A DNA stretch of 64,000 nucleotides from JAOUEA01 sp035249905 (GTDB taxonomy: Bacteria > Actinomycetota > UBA4738 > HRBIN12): NCBI GenBank assembly GCA_035249905.1, contig DATFFT010000018.1, positions 24,022-88,021 of the forward strand. Reading direction: 5' to 3'. A model generated the notes under the pieces. The model did not search any database, was not told the DNA's origin, and saw only the letters and a list, made by a program, of their open reading frames with translations. Positions 61,761-64,000 of the stretch are shown piece by piece (positions within the stretch are counted from its first letter, which is position 1; every line of letters starts with the position of its first letter). The translations under genes were made by a program, and so were the position numbers.

Positions 61761-63287
61761 ATGGCGCACGACGAGGAGCAGGATCCCGGTCTGCCGATCC
61801 AGTTCGGGCCCGCGTCCAACGGCGAGTTCGACCCCGAGCCGTCGCTGCCGCCGGTGCTCAGGGAGACGATCGCCCGCGCGAAGGCCTGGTCCGTCGACAA
61901 TGCCGACCGCCTCGGCATGTCGCGGCGCGAGTTCCTGCTCTCGGCCTGCGGCGCGGCGACCGCGTTCCTCGCGCTGAACGCGTGCACCACCGAGGAGCAC
62001 GCCGCCGGGCCGTCGTCGCCGAGCGCGACCGGGTCCTCGCCGGGCGGCACGTACGAGGTCCCTCCCAGCGCATCGCTCGAGCCCGAGAGCGCGTTCGACG
62101 CGCTCGGCGGCGAGGAGTTCGTCTTCGACATCCAAGGTCACCTGCTCGAGTACCACCTGAACCCGGTGCTGAACGGGCAGGACTTCTGGGCGTCGTTCCC
62201 CCAGCAGGACTGCGGCGAGGACGATCCACGCGCCTGCTACTCGATCGAGCACTTCCTCGAGCTGATGTTCCTACGTTCCGACACGAACATGCTCGTGCTC
62301 TCGGCCCTGCCGATCTTCCCCGAGGGAAGCCCGCAGGGCCACGACGTGATGGACCTGACGCGGAAGGTCGCGGCCGCGCTCTGCCAGGACGAGCGGATCC
62401 TGCTTCACGGCCAGGCTCTGCCGAACGTCGGGAAGCTCGACACGGCCCTCGCCGCGATGGAGCACACGGCCGCGGCCTACCCGGTGGCCGCCTGGAAGAC
62501 GTTCACGCACTTCCCCGACGCGTTCGAGGGCGACGGCAACGGCTGGTGGCTCGACGACCGCGATCCGAACGAGCGGCAGGTGGGGGAGCGGTTCATCCGC
62601 AAGGCGAAGGAGATCGGCACCGACACGATCTGCATCCACAAGGGACTCTCGCTCGGCTCGCCGTTCGGCTCGCCCGACGACATCGGTCCGGCGGCCCGCC
62701 GGCATCCCGACATGAACTTCGTCGCCTACCACTCGGGGTTCGAGGCCGGCGTGGCCGAGGTGCCGTACACGAAGGGGGCCCGGAACGTCGGCACGAACCG
62801 GCTGATCTGGTCGATGGAGCGCGAGGGCATCGGCCCGAACGAGAACGTCTACGCCGAGATGGGCACGTCGTGGTGGTTCGTGATGCGCTACCCCGACCAG
62901 GCGGCTCATTTCCTCGGGAAGCTGCTGCGCTACGTGGGCGAGGACAACGTGCTGTGGGGCACCGACTGCTTGTTCTACGGGTCGCCGCAGCCGATGATCC
63001 AGGCGCTGCGCGCGTTCCAGATCTCGCCCGAGTTCCAGGAGCGATACGGCTACCCGAAGCTCACGAAGGAGCTGAAGGCGAAGATCCTGGGACTGAACGG
63101 CGCCGCGCTCTACGGGGTGGAGCCGAACACCGAGACGTGCCGGTTCTCGAGGCGGGACCTCGAGCAGATCCGCCGGAAGCTCCCCGGCCTCAACCGCGTG
63201 CTCGGCCCGACCACGATGGCCGAGACGCAGGCGTTCCGAGACGACGACCGGGAGCAGTGGGCCACGATGGCGACGGTGCTCGCGTAG
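61761..63287 (+). CDS. Amidohydrolase with internal Tat-type signal
   Basis: The 508-residue protein carries a twin-arginine-type sequence MSRREFLLSACGAATAFLALNAC at residues 53-75 preceded by a 52-residue hydrophilic extension; Cys75 could be lipidated. The rest is an amidohydrolase (ACMSD-like) domain: FVFDIQGHLLEYH, FVAYHSGFEAGV, VLWGTDCLFYGSPQPMI. ATG 61761 with GAGGGGGA upstream supports the long start, but ATG 61917 would begin directly at the Tat motif. It probably acts outside the membrane on an unknown carboxylate or amide. Confidence 0.8.
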   Translation: MAHDEEQDPGLPIQFGPASNGEFDPEPSLPPVLRETIARAKAWSVDNADRLGMSRREFLLSACGAATAFLALNACTTEEHAAGPSSPSATGSSPGGTYEVPPSASLEPESAFDALGGEEFVFDIQGHLLEYHLNPVLNGQDFWASFPQQDCGEDDPRACYSIEHFLELMFLRSDTNMLVLSALPIFPEGSPQGHDVMDLTRKVAAALCQDERILLHGQALPNVGKLDTALAAMEHTAAAYPVAAWKTFTHFPDAFEGDGNGWWLDDRDPNERQVGERFIRKAKEIGTDTICIHKGLSLGSPFGSPDDIGPAARRHPDMNFVAYHSGFEAGVAEVPYTKGARNVGTNRLIWSMEREGIGPNENVYAEMGTSWWFVMRYPDQAAHFLGKLLRYVGEDNVLWGTDCLFYGSPQPMIQALRAFQISPEFQERYGYPKLTKELKAKILGLNGAALYGVEPNTETCRFSRRDLEQIRRKLPGLNRVLGPTTMAETQAFRDDDREQWATMATVLA

Positions 63288-63295
63288 CTGCGAGT

Positions 63296-63324
63296 TTGCA
63301 CGACGACGATACCGGGTCTAGGTT
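63296..63324 (+). promoter_or_regulatory. Sigma-70-type promoter
   Basis: TTGCAC (63296-63301), 17-nt spacer, TAGGTT (63319-63324). It precedes the secreted-protein gene starting at 63351. Confidence 0.6.
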
Positions 63325-63350
63325 CCCGGCAGTCTCGCTGAGGGGGAAGG

Positions 63351-64000
63351 ATGCCGTCGGAGGGCGACCACCCTGGGGTAGAACCGACACCACGTGAACC
63401 GAGGACCGCAAACCGGACCATCTCGTTCCGCCTGCTGAGAGCCATCCCGCTTGTGATGTTCGTCGCCTGGGCGGTCGGGGGCTATGGCCTTCCCGGCGTC
63501 CCGTGGGTCCCGGGCGCGCCTGGTTTCGTCGAGAACGTCGCGGAGGCCTCTCACCGGGTCGTCATCCCGTCAGGCGCTGATCCCATCTACCCGCCGAACC
63601 ACACGATCGATGGAGAGGTCCAAGACCTCGGCTCGCTCCCGAACGCCGACTTCGAGCAGACGAGCACCAACGTCGGCACCCCCGCCACGAACGCCGACCT
63701 CGAGACCGCACCCACCAGCGTCGTCACCGTGCCCAACGGGTCGTTCTCGACCGGCACGTTCGCGAACTGGACCACCTCCGGAACGCCGACGATCGAGACC
63801 TCGGGCGGGCCGGGCGGGGACTGGGCACGGCTGGGCTCGTTCAACGTCTCGATCACCTCAGACGCGATCAGCGTGCCCACCTCCGCCCAGGAGCTCGTCT
63901 ACGAGATCGACTACATCTCGACCACGGCCACCTGATGGTAATAGCGTCTTCTACGCAGGAGAGGACATCATCCAGCTTGTATGTGAGGCGGCTGCTGAGG
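63351..64000 (+). CDS. Secreted Thr/Ser-rich protein, 5' part, apparent frameshift near the window end
   Basis: ATG 63351 follows GGGGGAAGG. An N-terminal basic stretch and hydrophobic helix (RAIPLVMFVAWAVGGYG) are followed by a Thr/Ser/Asn-rich extracytoplasmic segment with repeated PNADFEQ, TNADLET and PNGSFST-like turns, resembling carbohydrate-binding beta-sandwich starts. The frame stops at TGA 63933-63935. Deleting the T at 63933 would give TATDGNSVFYAGEDIIQL and stay open to the window end, so the real protein is probably longer. Function unknown. Confidence 0.55.

Overview
The window is a 64 kb stretch of GC-rich chromosome (about two-thirds G+C by eye, not computed) from an actinobacterium. 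Support comes from gene order and RNA genes. One block runs phosphomannomutase - Trm112-like - sugar-phosphate isomerase - ahcY - comF - hpf - secA, and another runs prfB - ftsE - ftsX - smpB followed by ssrA; both are arrangements I know from Actinomycetota. FabI is of the InhA type, a DUF4333 lipoprotein is present, and many genes carry a TAnnnT box 6-7 nt before the start codon, as expected for leaderless mRNAs. S-adenosylhomocysteinase is the short, Thermotoga/archaea-like form rather than the mycobacterial one, so a deep or uncultured class is more likely than Mycobacteriales or Streptomycetales. I cannot name the genus.

Layout. 1-12.5 kb: housekeeping genes (sugar-phosphate metabolism, purine phosphorylase, AdoHcy hydrolase, comF, a structured RNA leader plus hpf, a NarL-type regulator, a frameshifted DinB gene, an acetolactate-synthase-like enzyme, an MFS exporter, secA). 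12.5-22 kb: a GNAT enzyme, prfB with its programmed +1 frameshift, a YfhO-like membrane protein, ftsEX, smpB, an MFS protein, a PLP decarboxylase and tmRNA. 22-31.7 kb, mostly minus strand: an adenylate-cyclase/AAA regulator, an aconitase-X pair whose large subunit is frameshifted, an FMN reductase, a CHRD protein, a membrane-anchored phosphodiesterase and a GcvT-like protein. 31.8-36.5 kb: a META lipoprotein and the nhaC-arcD-arcA arginine deiminase cluster. 36.5-43.5 kb: two related FAD oxidoreductases and a complete osmoprotectant ABC transporter. 43.5-52.3 kb: endonuclease-like protein, ureohydrolase, DUF2277, a second PLP decarboxylase, an Fpg/Nei glycosylase, a DHA2 exporter and a DrrAB-type exporter. 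52.6-64 kb: lon, an NAD-binding protein, a NatAB-type exporter, a methyltransferase, a glycosidase-like protein, a DUF4333 lipoprotein, fabI, a PfkB kinase, a Tat-type amidohydrolase and the start of a secreted protein.

How it works together. The arc cluster would import arginine, deiminate it and exchange products, with nhaC adjusting pH or sodium; arcB and arcC are absent here. The osmoprotectant transporter has two permeases and a lipoprotein receptor. hpf, ssrA/smpB and prfB are all translation-quality genes, and three of the best RNA signals in the window belong to them. No mobile element, prophage, CRISPR array, tRNA or rRNA was recognised.

Most notable observations: a roughly 236-nt RNA whose 5' and 3' ends pair, sitting between a TATACT promoter and the hpf ribosome-binding site (a candidate raiA-motif RNA); eleven leaderless-type promoters; five back-to-back hairpins between two convergent genes; two inverted repeats that coincide with -10 boxes; and three single-site reading-frame breaks.
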